From the NCBI RefSeq assembly GCF_007746075.1, contig NZ_CP036339.1, positions 2,552,885 to 2,616,884 on the forward strand: DNA of 64,000 nt. Reading direction: 5' to 3'. Shown in pieces: positions 8,894-18,917 of the stretch (its first letter is position 1; each line of letters opens with the position of its first letter). The stretch is from Lacipirellula limnantheis (GTDB lineage: Bacteria; Planctomycetota; Planctomycetia; Pirellulales; Lacipirellulaceae). Position numbers and translations under genes: made by a program. Under the pieces are notes generated by a model, which did no database searches, had not been told where the DNA came from, and saw only the letters and a program-made list of their open reading frames with translations.

Positions 8894-8997
8894 CCATGCG
8901 CTCGCAGAACCGCGAATCAGCCGGCACTGCTGGCGCCGGCGAGGGGACGCAAGATTCTAACGACCGGCCGCGGAAGTCCGAATGGCAATTCGGCCCT

Positions 8998-9086
8998 GTA
9001 GCCGCGGCTCAACGAGCCGCCGGGGCGGTTATCGAGGGGCGGTGCCGGTCTATTGACGATCCGGCAGGTCGTTGACCTGCGGCTAC
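8998..9086. repeat. Palindromic repeat of GTAGCCGC-type ends
   Basis: Two 25-base arms (starting GTAGCCGCGGCTCAACGAG and ending CGTTGACCTGCGGCTAC) are inverted relative to each other, and each arm is itself partly palindromic (CAGGTCGTTGACCTG). The right arm overlaps the last bases of ispG. It may act as a terminator for ispG or be a REP-like mobile repeat. Confidence 0.6.
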
Positions 9087-10219
9087 GCGCGTGCAGCGAT
9101 CAACGCATCGAGTTCCGCCTTGAGCCGCGGCAGAATCGCGTCGTAAGGAAACTGCCCAACCGTCTCGCTCCGCCGTTTCAGATTCACCACGGTCGGACCG
9201 CACCACAGTCCCAAATCGGCGTCGTCGGTCTCGCCAGGGCCGTTCACGCGGCAACCCATCACGGCAATCGTGATCGCATGCGCGCTGGCGTAACGCGTCA
9301 TCTCTTTCACTTGCTCGGCGAGATCGATAAATGCTTCGTTCTCAACCCGCGAGCAGCTCGGGCAGCTAATGATATTCAGTGTGTTGAGTCCGAAATCGAC
9401 GACCGACCGCACCCGTCCGGCGGCGATGTCGGCGAGAATCCGGCGGCCGGCTTCGATCTCTTCCGGCTTTCGCGGATTCGAGACCGTGAGCGACACCCGA
9501 ATCGTGTCGCCGATCCCCCGGCTCAACAGCTGCTCGAACGCGATCCGCGTCTTGATGATCCCGTCGGGCGGCAGCCCCGCTTCGGTGACGCCAAGATGCA
9601 ACGGCACGTCGGGCCGCGCTGCGGCAAAACGCTTGTTGACCTCGATCACCTTCTGCGGGTCAGAATCCTTGAGAGAGACGCAATAGCGCGTGAACCCGAG
9701 CTCGTCGAGCGCTCGGCAATGCTCCCACGCGCTGTCGAGCATCGGCGAAATCGAATCGTCGTGCGCATAGCGATCCTTCACCGCCGGATCGACGCTGCCG
9801 CAGTTCACCCCCACGCGCATCGCGCAGTCGTTGTCGGCGGCCACCTGCGCAAGGTAGCGCACCTTTTCCTGCCACGGCTTTTCGCGTTCGTGGTGATAGA
9901 GATGCCCCGGGTTGTAGCGAATCTTATCGACGTGGGGCGCCACGAGCTCGGCCAGGCGGTAGTTCTCCTGCAGGTCGACTGACAGGTTCGCTTTGGTCTG
10001 CTGGCGAATCTCCGCGAGCGCCGCCGCATCCTTGGTATTGTCAACCGCGACGCGCACCACGTCGGCGCCCGCCGCGTGCAGGGCGTTCACTTGTTCGACC
10101 GTCGCATCGATGTTCTGCGTGTGCGTCGCGGTCATGCTCTGCACGGTCACGGGGTGTTCGGCGCCGATCGCGATCGAGCCAATCCGGACGGAGCGAGTGG
10201 GATTGCGAGTGATTTGCAC
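9083..10219 (-). CDS. ispG: 4-hydroxy-3-methylbut-2-enyl diphosphate synthase (flavodoxin/ferredoxin)
   Basis: 378 aa, the normal bacterial length. IspG reduces MEcPP to HMBPP in the MEP isoprenoid pathway with a [4Fe-4S] cluster. Family blocks are [27 protein letters not shown], and the cluster motif SCPSCSR followed by [10 protein letters not shown], which gives the three conserved cysteines; a conserved Glu lies at VENEAF. Being a monocistronic leftward gene, its own promoter should lie in the repeat-rich gap 10220-10579. Confidence 0.95.
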   Translation of the reverse strand: MQITRNPTRSVRIGSIAIGAEHPVTVQSMTATHTQNIDATVEQVNALHAAGADVVRVAVDNTKDAAALAEIRQQTKANLSVDLQENYRLAELVAPHVDKIRYNPGHLYHHEREKPWQEKVRYLAQVAADNDCAMRVGVNCGSVDPAVKDRYAHDDSISPMLDSAWEHCRALDELGFTRYCVSLKDSDPQKVIEVNKRFAAARPDVPLHLGVTEAGLPPDGIIKTRIAFEQLLSRGIGDTIRVSLTVSNPRKPEEIEAGRRILADIAAGRVRSVVDFGLNTLNIISCPSCSRVENEAFIDLAEQVKEMTRYASAHAITIAVMGCRVNGPGETDDADLGLWCGPTVVNLKRRSETVGQFPYDAILPRLKAELDALIAARA

Positions 10220-10328
10220 GGTCGAGTGTCGCCAGTAAGTTCGTCAGCAGCCTGAACGTCGTTCCGCTCAATTTTACGGCGCCTTGTTCTACTGGTCGAG
10301 GCGGCCGCGAGGCGCCGAGTCGTTCAGA

Positions 10329-10553
10329 TTGAACCGCCAAGGACGCCAATGAAGCGAAGGAATACAAGGGTTTGGAACCGCCGATGAACGCGAATGAACG
10401 CAGATAATTCAAAGCCAATGGCTTTTATCTGCGTCTATCGGCGTTCATCGGCGGTTCCATCTCCTCCCTTGTTTTCGTCGTGTCCGCCGTGTCGTCGTGG
10501 TTCCATTCCTCCCCGCATTTCGTTGGCGAACCTTGGCGAACCTTGGCGGTTGC
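10329..10553. repeat. Nested palindromes in the 10220-10579 gap
   Basis: An outer inverted pair (GAACCGCCAAGGACGCC at 10331 and its relative CGAACCTTGGCGGTT ending 10551) encloses a second, nearly perfect palindrome (10374-10458; arms GGAACCGCCGATGAACGC and GCGTTCATCGGCGGTTCC). Between the two lie CACGA-type motifs (CGTCGTGTCCGCCGTGTCG). This 360-base gap has no gene; it appears to be one repeat element inserted in another. Confidence 0.65.
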
Positions 10554-10579
10554 CTACTGCATTGCGCGATTCGCTTGAC

Positions 10580-11632
10580 CTACATTTCTTCCGCAAACTG
10601 CAGCGCGAGCATCGCCATCGTGAACCCATTGAACATCACGTGGCACGTGATGCAGGGTACGATCCGGTGGGTTCGTTGGTAAGCGTACCCCAGGATGAAT
10701 CCCAACAGCACCAGCGGGACGGGCGAGACGCCATGCCCCCAATGAGCCAGCCCGAACAGGGCGCCGCTCACCGCAATCGGCAGCCACTGCACCTGCACGG
10801 GAGCGTACAAGAATTCGCTCCGCCGCACGACGCCATCGCTATCGATCGCGCTGCCCTCAATATCAGCGATCGGCGCGCGCGGGCGGCGGAAAAATTCCAC
10901 CCGTTCCAGCCACCCTTGCAGCACCAGGCGGAAAGCCGCCTCCTCATACAACGGCGCCGCCACCACCGCCGTGAATGCCGCCGCCGTCATCATGCCGAAC
11001 GAGTGATGCTCCACGAGTCGCTCCACCAACGGATGGCCTTCCGTCGGTGCGAAGGTGAAGTTGAGCACGGCCATGATGGCGTAGATCGGCACTAGCGACG
11101 CCGCCCACATCGTAGCGCCGAGTCGCACGTCGGCGAAGAACTGCGACCAGCTCAGCGGCAGTCCCAGATCAATCGGCGTCGCGCCGTACGCCAACACGAG
11201 CAGCGCAAAGCAGGCCGCCGACAGCGTGAGCGTCATCGCCGATTGGCCCCACATCGCTTGCGTCAGCGCACCAAGGTCGACGCCGTAAAACGCTTCCTCC
11301 ACGGCGATGCCGGCGCTCAACCCCGCGCCGCTAAGCGAGACGCCAGGTAGGCCCGTCGCCGTCAGCGTGGAACTCGAGACGGCCGCGGCCAGCTTCCCCT
11401 CTGGCTCGCCGACGATGTCCTCTGGTGCGCCTCCCAAGCTCAGCGCGAGCAGCAACGGCGCCAGCAGCACCAGCGGCGCCAACACGTTCCACGGGACGAC
11501 GCGTCGATATTCAACCGGAATCAGCGGCTGCCCGTCGATATGCTTCTGAAATAGCCGGAAGAGCGTTCCCAAGCTGACCGCCACCGCCGCCAAAACGGTG
11601 TAAGTCATCGCATTACCGGGACCGTTGTCCAT
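10580..11632 (-). CDS. CPBP-family intramembrane glutamic endopeptidase (Abi/RCE1-like)
   Basis: 350 aa, with about eight hydrophobic segments. The C-terminal half has the CPBP motifs: motif 1 YEEAAFRLVLQGWL (EEx3R) near 235, motif 2 FGLAHWGHG near 300, and motif 3 HVMFNGF near 333. An additional EEAFYG occurs near residue 113 but lacks the Arg. The family includes prenyl-CAAX proteases and regulated membrane proteases. The substrate is not predictable. The start could also be the ATG eight codons downstream. Confidence 0.82.
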   Translation of the reverse strand: MDNGPGNAMTYTVLAAVAVSLGTLFRLFQKHIDGQPLIPVEYRRVVPWNVLAPLVLLAPLLLALSLGGAPEDIVGEPEGKLAAAVSSSTLTATGLPGVSLSGAGLSAGIAVEEAFYGVDLGALTQAMWGQSAMTLTLSAACFALLVLAYGATPIDLGLPLSWSQFFADVRLGATMWAASLVPIYAIMAVLNFTFAPTEGHPLVERLVEHHSFGMMTAAAFTAVVAAPLYEEAAFRLVLQGWLERVEFFRRPRAPIADIEGSAIDSDGVVRRSEFLYAPVQVQWLPIAVSGALFGLAHWGHGVSPVPLVLLGFILGYAYQRTHRIVPCITCHVMFNGFTMAMLALQFAEEM

Positions 11633-11678
11633 CGCAAGGATCTAAAGAAGCGATTGCACGTCATTCGGAGCGGCTGCG

Positions 11679-11753
11679 CGTCATTCTGAGCGAAGCGAAG
11701 AATCTAGCAGACCGTTCGACTCCCCAGATTCTTCGCTGCGCTCAGGATGACGT
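11679..11753. repeat. Palindromic repeat, TCATTCTGAGCGAAGCGAAG family
   Basis: The arms CGTCATTCTGAGCGAAGCG and GCTGCGCTCAGGATGACG are near-perfect inverted copies around a 20-base loop, in the gap between the CPBP protease and pgsA. A second, more degenerate copy lies at 19544-19611. Their similarity at two unrelated sites argues for a dispersed repeat rather than a gene-specific regulator. Confidence 0.65.
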
Positions 11754-11772
11754 CGTTAGCAAGTGACCGCAG

Positions 11773-12414
11773 CTACGCATCCATCCGCTTCAGCACCTTC
11801 ACCGACACCCAAATGTACTCCAGCCCTGAGTAAATCGTCAGCGCCAGGGCCACCCACAACGTCACATTCAAACCGCTGCCGACCCACGTCGGCAAGTCAG
11901 CCGCAAAGCTTCGCGTGGCCGTGTCAAACCATTGCAACTTGCCGATGCTGAACCCCGCCGCCAGGCACTGGAACACCATCTTCCACTTGCCTGCCCATTT
12001 GGCCGAAAAGTCGCCGCCGTTCGTTTCAATGAAACTCCGCAGAGCCGTCACCGCCAGTTCGCGCGCGAGAATTACCGTCGCCATCCACGCGACCACGCCC
12101 GACGCCGGCGTGCCGTCAGGCAGCTGCGGAGCCGCCGCCAGATAGATGAACGTCCCGCAGATAATCATCTTGTCGGCAAAGGGATCGAGGATCCGGCCCA
12201 GCTGCGTCACCTGCCCGTACTTCCGGGCCCAGTAGCCGTCGACCCAATCCGTGCTCGCCGCGATGATGAACGTCACCAGGGCGGCCGTGTAGCTGCCGGC
12301 GCTCAGCAGCCCGAATAGCACCACGGCGAGAATCAGCCGCGAAATCGTCACCATATTGGGGACGTTTAGCACGCGAGCCTTCACCTTCGCGGCGGGCAGG
12401 GCAGTTTCCGACAT
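11773..12414 (-). CDS. pgsA: CDP-diacylglycerol--glycerol-3-phosphate 3-phosphatidyltransferase
   Basis: 213 aa membrane protein. The CDP-alcohol phosphotransferase signature (DG-x2-AR-x8-G-x3-D-x3-D) is intact at about residues 58-82: VDGYWARKYGQ followed by LGRILDPFADK. Several transmembrane helices follow. It makes phosphatidylglycerophosphate, the first committed step to phosphatidylglycerol. It lies just downstream of rimO on the same strand, 59 bases away, so the two may be cotranscribed; a rimO-pgsA pair is common in bacteria. Confidence 0.9.
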   Translation of the reverse strand: MSETALPAAKVKARVLNVPNMVTISRLILAVVLFGLLSAGSYTAALVTFIIAASTDWVDGYWARKYGQVTQLGRILDPFADKMIICGTFIYLAAAPQLPDGTPASGVVAWMATVILARELAVTALRSFIETNGGDFSAKWAGKWKMVFQCLAAGFSIGKLQWFDTATRSFAADLPTWVGSGLNVTLWVALALTIYSGLEYIWVSVKVLKRMDA

Positions 12415-12473
12415 GGGGCGGCTCGATCAACGGGCGGTGCGGTCAACAGCGGCGGCGCAAGTTTACGGCGCCC

Positions 12474-13895
12474 CTACCGAGGCTTGCCGCTGAGCGCCCC
12501 GACTAAATCATACTCACGACTCGCCACAATTTCACATGGCGCGATCTTGCCGGTCGCGAGCCCCTTGCCCGTCACGTAAACCACGCCGTCGACGTCGGGG
12601 GCGTCGGCGTAACTGCGACCGATCCAAACGTCGCGTTCGCCCGGCACCGGCGTATCGATCAGCACCTCAAGCTCGCGACCCATTTGCTGGTCGTTCCACT
12701 CGAACGCAATCTCCTGCTGCACGGCCATCAGCCGTTCGCGACGTTCGTCCATCACTTCCGCCGGCACATGATCGGGCAATTTCGCCGCCGGCGTGTCGGG
12801 CTCCAGCGAATAGGTGAAGACCCCGGCCCGCTCGAACTTTTGCTCCGCGACAAAGTCGACCAGCTCGTCGAACTGTTCGTCGGTTTCGCCGGGGAAACCA
12901 GTGATAAACGTCGTCCGCATCACCAGATTCGGCACCCGCTGGCGGAGCTTGCCCAGCAACTCTTCCGTTTCGGCCCGCTTCACCCGTCGCTGCATACGGC
13001 GCAACATCGTGTCGTTGATGTGCTGCAGCGGCATATCGAGATACGGCACGATCCGCTCGCTGCCCGCGATCACGTCGATCAGCTCGTCGGTAAAATACAT
13101 CGGATAGAGGTACATCAACCGGATCCAGTCGAGCCCCTCCACCTTCTCCAGCTCTCGCAGCAACTCTACCAGCCGCGGCTCGCCATATAGGTCCATGCCA
13201 TAGTAGGTCGTATCCTGCGCGACGATCACCAGCTCCCGTACGCCGTCGGCCGCCAGTTCGCGGGCCTCGGCAACGACCTCCTCAATCGGCTTGGTCGCAT
13301 GCTTGCCGCGCATCTTGGGGATCGCACAGAACGTGCAGAGCCGGTCGCAACCTTCGGAGATCTTCAAAAATGCAAAATGCTTCGGCGTGATCCTTAGCCG
13401 CGCCGTGTCGGGCAGCGGGTGGGTCGGCGCCGGCTGAAAAATGTGCCGCTGCTCTTCCAGACCCCCCAGCAGCCGGTCGGCTACCTTCGTGACATGCTCG
13501 CGGCCGAACACTCCGACTAGGTGATCGATCTCCGGCCGCTCGACGAGCAGCGACTCCTGCTGCCGCTCCGCCAAACAGCCCGAAACAATGACGCCGCGCA
13601 AATCGCCGCGCCGCTTCAGTTCCAGCATCTCGTCGATGGCGCCGAACGATTCCGCCCGCGCCGCCTCAATGAACCCGCAGGTGTTCACCACCGCGAAATC
13701 AGCCTCTTCGGGGGTATTCACCAGCTTGTACCCGTCGAGTTGCAGCAGTCCCAACATCCGCTCGCTATCGACCAGATTCTTCGGGCACCCCAAGCTGATG
13801 AAGCAGTACTTTCCCTTCACAAACGATGGATCGGCCGCCATCGCGAGCGACGGGGCAGGGGGGGTAGCAGGGAGGATGGGGAGTTGAGACGACAT
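12474..13895 (-). CDS. rimO: Ribosomal protein S12 methylthiotransferase
   Basis: 473 aa from the chosen start. RimO adds a methylthio group to Asp88/89 of ribosomal protein S12. The order of domains is the N-terminal UPF0004 domain with cluster cysteines ([29 protein letters not shown]), the radical SAM domain with [11 protein letters not shown] (CxxxCxxC), and the C-terminal TRAM domain. The longer reading frame begins at 13952, but GGGAA lies seven bases before ATG 13895, and the residues upstream are not family-like. RimO rather than MiaB is supported by the [12 protein letters not shown] motif. Confidence 0.92.
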   Translation of the reverse strand: MSSQLPILPATPPAPSLAMAADPSFVKGKYCFISLGCPKNLVDSERMLGLLQLDGYKLVNTPEEADFAVVNTCGFIEAARAESFGAIDEMLELKRRGDLRGVIVSGCLAERQQESLLVERPEIDHLVGVFGREHVTKVADRLLGGLEEQRHIFQPAPTHPLPDTARLRITPKHFAFLKISEGCDRLCTFCAIPKMRGKHATKPIEEVVAEARELAADGVRELVIVAQDTTYYGMDLYGEPRLVELLRELEKVEGLDWIRLMYLYPMYFTDELIDVIAGSERIVPYLDMPLQHINDTMLRRMQRRVKRAETEELLGKLRQRVPNLVMRTTFITGFPGETDEQFDELVDFVAEQKFERAGVFTYSLEPDTPAAKLPDHVPAEVMDERRERLMAVQQEIAFEWNDQQMGRELEVLIDTPVPGERDVWIGRSYADAPDVDGVVYVTGKGLATGKIAPCEIVASREYDLVGALSGKPR

Positions 13896-14335
13896 CGACG
13901 ATTCCCGGCGGATCACTCGATCCCCGGCCAAAGCGAACCTGGGGCGGCGCAACCCATGATTGTAGACGGAGATGGGGCCGAAGCCAATTGGCCAAAAGCT
14001 GGCCGATCTGCGCCGTCTGGCGCGTCCCTACCGCCATTCTAGCCGTGGGTGCTACCACGTCGCGCGTCGATCGGAGCCCGGCGCCTGCGGCAAAACAACC
14101 GTCTGCGGCAAAACATTCCAGCGGCGCAGTTTCACGCATGTCCCGGGATGGGTAGACTCGACGGCCGAGTCGTCGCCGTCAGCTGAGCGCTCCACGCCGA
14201 GAAGTCAGCGAGCTAGAGTCGCAACCGTATCATCGGGCCCCACACCGTCCACGCTGGGCCGACCAGCGCCCGGCGGTCGTGCCCACGCGCAGCAGAAAAA
14301 TCTCCAATCACTTCAGCACGCTAGGACCACGTCTC
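13896..14335. other. Gene-free gap upstream of rimO and of a PEP-CTERM gene
   Basis: Divergent promoter region of about 440 bases. A 13-base direct repeat (CTGCGGCAAAACA) occurs at 14085 and again at 14103, and could be an operator. No other structure was recognised. Confidence 0.4.
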
Positions 14336-14980
14336 ATGATGAACATCGTTTCGCGCTTAGGCGTCGCTGCCGTCGTCGCGACGCTCTTGGCGACAAGTCC
14401 CGTCGCCGCACTTTCAATTGAAAGCACCTTCGACGCCGGACTTGAGGACTGGACGACCAGCGTCGGCGGCGAACTCGCCTTCGTACCGAGCGGCGGCAAC
14501 CCCGGCGGCTTCCTGCAGCAGACCGATATCGATCTCAGCGACATGTTCGTCAGTGCGCCCGCCAAGTTCCTCGGCGATCTCACTCCGTACCTCAACGGCA
14601 CGCTTTCATTCGACGCCAAGCAAGTCAGCGGCGACGGCGAAAAATACGCCCCCTTCGGATTCGTCACGCTCTTCAACGGCGGTAATGCAGTCAGCGCGGA
14701 CATCGCTCCGGTGAACGCCCCCTCCCGCGATTGGGCGACGTTTACGATCACGCTCGACGCCGCCGGCTTCGAGACCACCCCCGCAGCAATCGCCGCCATT
14801 CTCAGCAACGTCACCCTGATCACCGTCGAACTCGAATCGCAAATCGGGGTCATCGAGGCGACCGGCATGGACAATTTCCGCCTGGCCTCAGTCGTGCCGG
14901 AACCATCTTCGCTGCTACTCAGCGGTGCGGCCCTGGTCGCTGCGGCTTCCATTGCAAGACGCCGCGCCAATAGACGCTAG
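14336..14980 (+). CDS. PEP-CTERM exported protein with a laminin-B-like beta domain
   Basis: 214 aa. The N-terminal signal peptide is followed by a domain beginning ESTFDAGLEDWTTS and containing a GGNPGGFL segment. That pattern is seen in laminin B/domain IV-like carbohydrate- or surface-associated modules. The C-terminus is a textbook PEP-CTERM sorting signal: VPEPSS, a hydrophobic helix, then ARRRANRR. Such proteins are exported and processed by an exosortase, usually in exopolysaccharide-making bacteria. The start is the first of two adjacent ATGs at 14336, with AGGA 10 bases upstream; the open frame from 14279 lacks a signal-like N-terminus. Confidence 0.82.
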   Translation: MMNIVSRLGVAAVVATLLATSPVAALSIESTFDAGLEDWTTSVGGELAFVPSGGNPGGFLQQTDIDLSDMFVSAPAKFLGDLTPYLNGTLSFDAKQVSGDGEKYAPFGFVTLFNGGNAVSADIAPVNAPSRDWATFTITLDAAGFETTPAAIAAILSNVTLITVELESQIGVIEATGMDNFRLASVVPEPSSLLLSGAALVAAASIARRRANRR

Positions 14981-15077
14981 TCGCGCGCTGAGAGAGTCGC
15001 CGGCAGAAACTCGTGCCTGAGCAATTCCGAGCACTGTGCGGCAAGCGAGCCTGATATTGGTGGGCGAGCGATCGTGG

Positions 15078-15341
15078 CTACCCTTCCGCCCGCTCCGCAA
15101 GATCGGCCGTCACCTGATGCAGATTCGTCAGGCCGTACTCCCGGCACTTCTCGCTCATCTGCCGGAACTGGTCGGCAGTGAACGTTTTCATGTCAGCCGA
15201 GTCCTCGGCAACCAAGATGGCTTCCTGCAGCAACTTTCGATCATCAGCGCTTTTGCACTGGATGATTTCGTTCACGTACTGCAGGGGGAACAGCGTATCG
15301 CTATCTTCGACGGACGTTTTTTTGCTGTCGGTCGTGTTCAT
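15078..15341 (-). CDS. Small acidic hypothetical protein
   Basis: 87 aa, starting at ATG 15341, which has CCGGAGAT seven to eight bases upstream. It is mostly helical with the segment TADQFRQMSEKCREYG. No membrane segment, no signal peptide. I do not recognise a family. It sits alone between two PEP-CTERM genes, on the opposite strand. Confidence 0.6.
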   Translation of the reverse strand: MNTTDSKKTSVEDSDTLFPLQYVNEIIQCKSADDRKLLQEAILVAEDSADMKTFTADQFRQMSEKCREYGLTNLHQVTADLAERAEG

Positions 15342-15616
15342 CGCAAACGATCTCCGGGGTTTCGTAACCCCAGTGCAATCGCGATGCCGAACGCCCGCCA
15401 CTCTACCGCCGTTCGCGTCCTAGGCCGCCCACCAGATCGCTGGCGGTGCCCGCGTCCCAGGCGCCGCCGTCCCCCGCAGCCGACTTCTCTCCCCGTTCGG
15501 GTAATCCTAAATTATAGTATGGCTGTTAGAATTCGCCGGCCGGTCTCATTTCCCCGACGTCGCCTCAAGCCGGCGCCAGGTTCTTCCACCCCGCTGTCAC
15601 ATCTTCGGAGTTATCC

Positions 15617-17434
15617 ATGGGCCGACTCGCGCTCGCTCGTCTTGCTCCCGGTCATCTCGCGAAAGTCGTCACGCTCACGCTGATCATCGTCGCTAACTTC
15701 CTTCCCGCCGGTCGCGCCGCGCTCACCAATCCGCTCGCATTCCCCTCGCTTGGCAGCTTCGACGTCGGCATCGGCAACGCCGTAACGATCGACACCACGC
15801 TGGGCGAGCTCCGCGTCAACGGCATCCTCGCCTTCAACGCCGTCATCGATGCGCAGGCCGGAACCGCCAACACCGCCGCCGGCATCCCGGAACTCGCCGT
15901 TTTCAGCTTCGACTCGATCAACATCGGCCCCGGCGTCGCCGTTACCGTCACCGGCAATCGCGGCCTGTCGCTTCTCTCGCGCGGCGACGTCACGCTGCGA
16001 AGTCCGCTCCGCGCGAACGGCGGCGATTTCGGCGCCGCGAGTCCCGCCGGCGGGTTCGCCGGCGCCGCCGACGCGACCGACGGGACGGGCCCCGCTCCCG
16101 GCAAGCGCACCTCCATCGGCAACTATGCCGGCGCGGGCGGCGGCGGCTACGGCGGCGCGGGAGGGCAGGGGGGCGCCTACACTCCCACGGACAGCCTCGG
16201 CGGCAACCCCTACCCGGTCGGCAATTCACTCGCCGATTCCCTCTACGGCGGCAGCGGCGGCGGCGCCGGGCTAAACGGCGGCACGCTTGGTCTCGGCGGC
16301 GGCGGCGGCGGCGCGATTGAGATCAGCGCCCTCGGACAAGTCAATCTGTTTTCGGCCGTCACCTCCAACGGCGGCCAAGCGGGCGTCGCCGCTAATGGCT
16401 ACGGCGGTGGAGGCGGCGGCAGCGGCGGCTCGGTGCGCGTCGCTGGAGCGAAAGTCAACCTTGGCCCGTCCGCCAGCATCGCGGCCAACGGCAGCATCGG
16501 CGGAGAAGCTTATGGCGGCGGCGGTTTCAACGCCGGCGGCGGCGGCGGCGGCGGCCGCGTCCTCATCCAGCAAAATGCCGGTCCCCTGGCCAGTGGCGTC
16601 ACCGCCGCGGGCGGCCCGGCCATCGGCGCCGCTACGCCCGGCGGCGACGGCTCCGTCGAGCAAGTTGCCTCCAGCCTGCAAGCCGGCGCCCTCAATCTCA
16701 ACGTCCGCCTCGGCACCGGTTCAGCCAGCGGCCACGCTTCCCTCCAGCGCGGCGGCTCCGCCAGCGGCGCAATCTATGGCTTCATCGATCACGTCGGCCC
16801 CGGCTTCACTGGTCCCGCCGAAGGCGCGACGTTCGCCTTCACCGGACTGCTTGGGGGGACGCTCACGGAGCTCGTTTCCGTCACCTACTCCACCAACAGC
16901 CGCACCACCGAAACCGTCACTGTCAAAAGCAACGGCGGCAACGCCACCCTCGCCACCGGCCGCGGCGTCGGACCGACCTTCGCCACCAACATGGGCGTCC
17001 ACCCCGCCACGACGATCAACCTCGGTTCAACGAGCGTGTTCCATAGCGCGGCGTTCCACCTGATTCTCAGCAACGCGAGCACCGACGTCGGCCTCGATTC
17101 GCCGCTGACGTCGCTTGGCATCCTCGGCATTGAACTCAGCGGCCCCGACGCCGCCGCGTTCAGCGTCGACTCGCTGATCCCCGCGCTCCTTTATGAAGGG
17201 CAACACGCGAACCTGCCGATCCACTTCAGCCCGACCGAAGTCCGCGACTACCACGCCACGCTCACGATCCGCACGGACCAGGGCGCCGCCAACGGCGCCG
17301 CGGGCCAGGCGTTCACCTATCAGCTCGCCGGCGGCGGCGTTCAGTCGATCCCCGAGCCGACGTCGCTGGTGCTCGCCTGCGTCGTGGGCGCTGCGGTCGT
17401 CACACGTCACCGCCGCACCGCCGGCTGCGGCTGA
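15617..17434 (+). CDS. Glycine-rich PEP-CTERM exported protein with choice-of-anchor-like domain
   Basis: 605 aa. A signal peptide (hydrophobic 16-35) leads into a beta-helix-like region, then a glycine-rich stretch (about 170-330) with repeated GGGGG and GGxGG, as in planctomycete adhesin-like surface proteins. The C-terminal 200 residues contain a choice-of-anchor D/ASPM-SPD-2-Hydin-like beta domain (LGILGIELSGPDAAAFSVD, LPIHFSPTEVRDYHATLTI). It ends with IPEPTS, a hydrophobic helix and a basic tail, the PEP-CTERM signal. GGAG lies six bases before ATG 15617. Confidence 0.8.
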   Translation: MGRLALARLAPGHLAKVVTLTLIIVANFLPAGRAALTNPLAFPSLGSFDVGIGNAVTIDTTLGELRVNGILAFNAVIDAQAGTANTAAGIPELAVFSFDSINIGPGVAVTVTGNRGLSLLSRGDVTLRSPLRANGGDFGAASPAGGFAGAADATDGTGPAPGKRTSIGNYAGAGGGGYGGAGGQGGAYTPTDSLGGNPYPVGNSLADSLYGGSGGGAGLNGGTLGLGGGGGGAIEISALGQVNLFSAVTSNGGQAGVAANGYGGGGGGSGGSVRVAGAKVNLGPSASIAANGSIGGEAYGGGGFNAGGGGGGGRVLIQQNAGPLASGVTAAGGPAIGAATPGGDGSVEQVASSLQAGALNLNVRLGTGSASGHASLQRGGSASGAIYGFIDHVGPGFTGPAEGATFAFTGLLGGTLTELVSVTYSTNSRTTETVTVKSNGGNATLATGRGVGPTFATNMGVHPATTINLGSTSVFHSAAFHLILSNASTDVGLDSPLTSLGILGIELSGPDAAAFSVDSLIPALLYEGQHANLPIHFSPTEVRDYHATLTIRTDQGAANGAAGQAFTYQLAGGGVQSIPEPTSLVLACVVGAAVVTRHRRTAGCG

Positions 17435-17738
17435 CCGCACGAGTCTCGGCCAGATCGCTACGTCGTTACTGTCGCATACGGTTTCCCACGCGCTGTTACG
17501 CGTGCGTTTGATGCACGGCGGTCGCCCCTGCGCCGGCGTGCGCAATGTGATGATGTGAAAATTGTCGGCCTGAACAACGCATTTACACATTCTTTCCGGC
17601 GCGGCCGCGGCCTACGATGATTATGTCACTGGCTCCGTTCGATCAGTTCGACTCCTCCCGCGGCACTCTCTTCCAATCGGCCCAGCCCGTCAGCCAGGCG
17701 ATTCCCCCGCGGCGGAGTTCCCTCGTCCGAGGTTCGCT
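17435..17738. other. Gene-free gap upstream of the DUF1559 gene
   Basis: About 300 bases between the PEP-CTERM gene and the DUF1559 gene. No repeat, hairpin or clear promoter was recognised. Confidence 0.3.
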
Positions 17739-18779
17739 GTGAAACATCCATCACGCGACGCCCGCCGGCGTCCCCCTGTCGCCTTCACGCTCGTCGAGCT
17801 CCTGGTGGTAATCGCCATCATCGGCGTCCTGGTCGCGCTGCTGTTGCCCGCCGTCCAGGCCGCGCGCGAGGCGGCTCGCCGCACGCAGTGTTCCAACAAC
17901 CTCCGCCAGTTCTCCCTGGGCTGCCTCACGCACGAGGGCGCCAACAAGCGCCTCCCCGCCGGTTTCACGACCATGGCCGCCGGCGGTGACACGCATCACA
18001 CCTGGGCCGCGTATGTCCTGCCCTACTTGGAGCAGGGCGCGATGTTCAGCAATATCGACTTCAAAATCGCCTCGTGGCAGGCGTGGGGGAACTTGGGGGG
18101 AGGAGATAAGCAGTACCCGCAGATTCCGTGGCTCTGGACGCAGCTCGACATGCACCTCTGCCCGTCGGACCAGCCGCGCAATATCCACACCGGAGTTCCC
18201 CGCTCCTTCGCTCACGGCAATTACCTGGCAAACATTGGTTGGCCAGCCGCTTGGCCGCAGATCGAAGCGTCGACCGCCGACTATGAAAAACGACAAGAAG
18301 CTCTTGTCAAGAATAACGCGAGCGACCCGGCTCAAAGCGGCGATCTGCGTGGACCGTTCGATAAAGTCTTCACCCCGCAGAATAAGGGTTTGCCGCTCAA
18401 AGAAATCACCGATGGCACGAGCAATACGGTGATGCTCGGCGAAGTTCGTCAATTTCCCGGCAACGACGGGCGCGGTCTCTTATACCTCGGCAGCGGGCTC
18501 TACAACCACTACTACACCCCGAATACCGCCTCGATGGATGAGATGGAGTTTTGCAATCCGAACGACAAAACGGGCGCCATCAATCCCAGCGCGCCGTGCA
18601 GCAATACTCGCGGCGGGTTCCCGCGCTGGACCGCGCAAACGTCGCGCAGCAACCACGCCGGCGGCGTGAACGTCTCCTTCGTCGACGGCCGCACAACGTT
18701 CATCACCGACGGCGTCGACGTCTCGATCTGGAGACGAATTTCCACCCGCGCCGGCGGCGAAGTGGCGACTGAACTCTGA
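17739..18779 (+). CDS. DUF1559 pilin-like exported protein
   Basis: 346 aa. The N-terminus is a type IV pilin-like prepilin cleavage/methylation helix (FTLVELLVVIAIIGVLVALL) followed by AVQAAREAARRTQCSNN, the diagnostic start of the planctomycete DUF1559 family. The C-terminal H-x9-DG motif is present (NHAGGVNVSFVDGR). These proteins occur in dozens of copies per planctomycete genome and are thought to be cell-surface pseudopilins. Start codon GTG 17739, with GAGG seven bases upstream. It is followed 138 bases later by the usual partner, a small lipoprotein. Confidence 0.93.
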   Translation: MKHPSRDARRRPPVAFTLVELLVVIAIIGVLVALLLPAVQAAREAARRTQCSNNLRQFSLGCLTHEGANKRLPAGFTTMAAGGDTHHTWAAYVLPYLEQGAMFSNIDFKIASWQAWGNLGGGDKQYPQIPWLWTQLDMHLCPSDQPRNIHTGVPRSFAHGNYLANIGWPAAWPQIEASTADYEKRQEALVKNNASDPAQSGDLRGPFDKVFTPQNKGLPLKEITDGTSNTVMLGEVRQFPGNDGRGLLYLGSGLYNHYYTPNTASMDEMEFCNPNDKTGAINPSAPCSNTRGGFPRWTAQTSRSNHAGGVNVSFVDGRTTFITDGVDVSIWRRISTRAGGEVATEL

Positions 18780-18917
18780 CGAACCCTTGCTGAGCGGTCT
18801 CCGATCGAACTCGCCCCGCTGCCCTTCGAAGGCGTCATCGACGCAGGACGCAATCCTCCCATGCATCGCAACGGCTCGCGTTGGCTTCCGACTGCACACT
18901 TACAGCCCCTTCGGCCT

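Noticed and set aside
15990..16716. Alternate frames rich in Arg/Pro inside the glycine-rich PEP-CTERM gene
   Set aside because: They follow from GGC repeats read in other frames.
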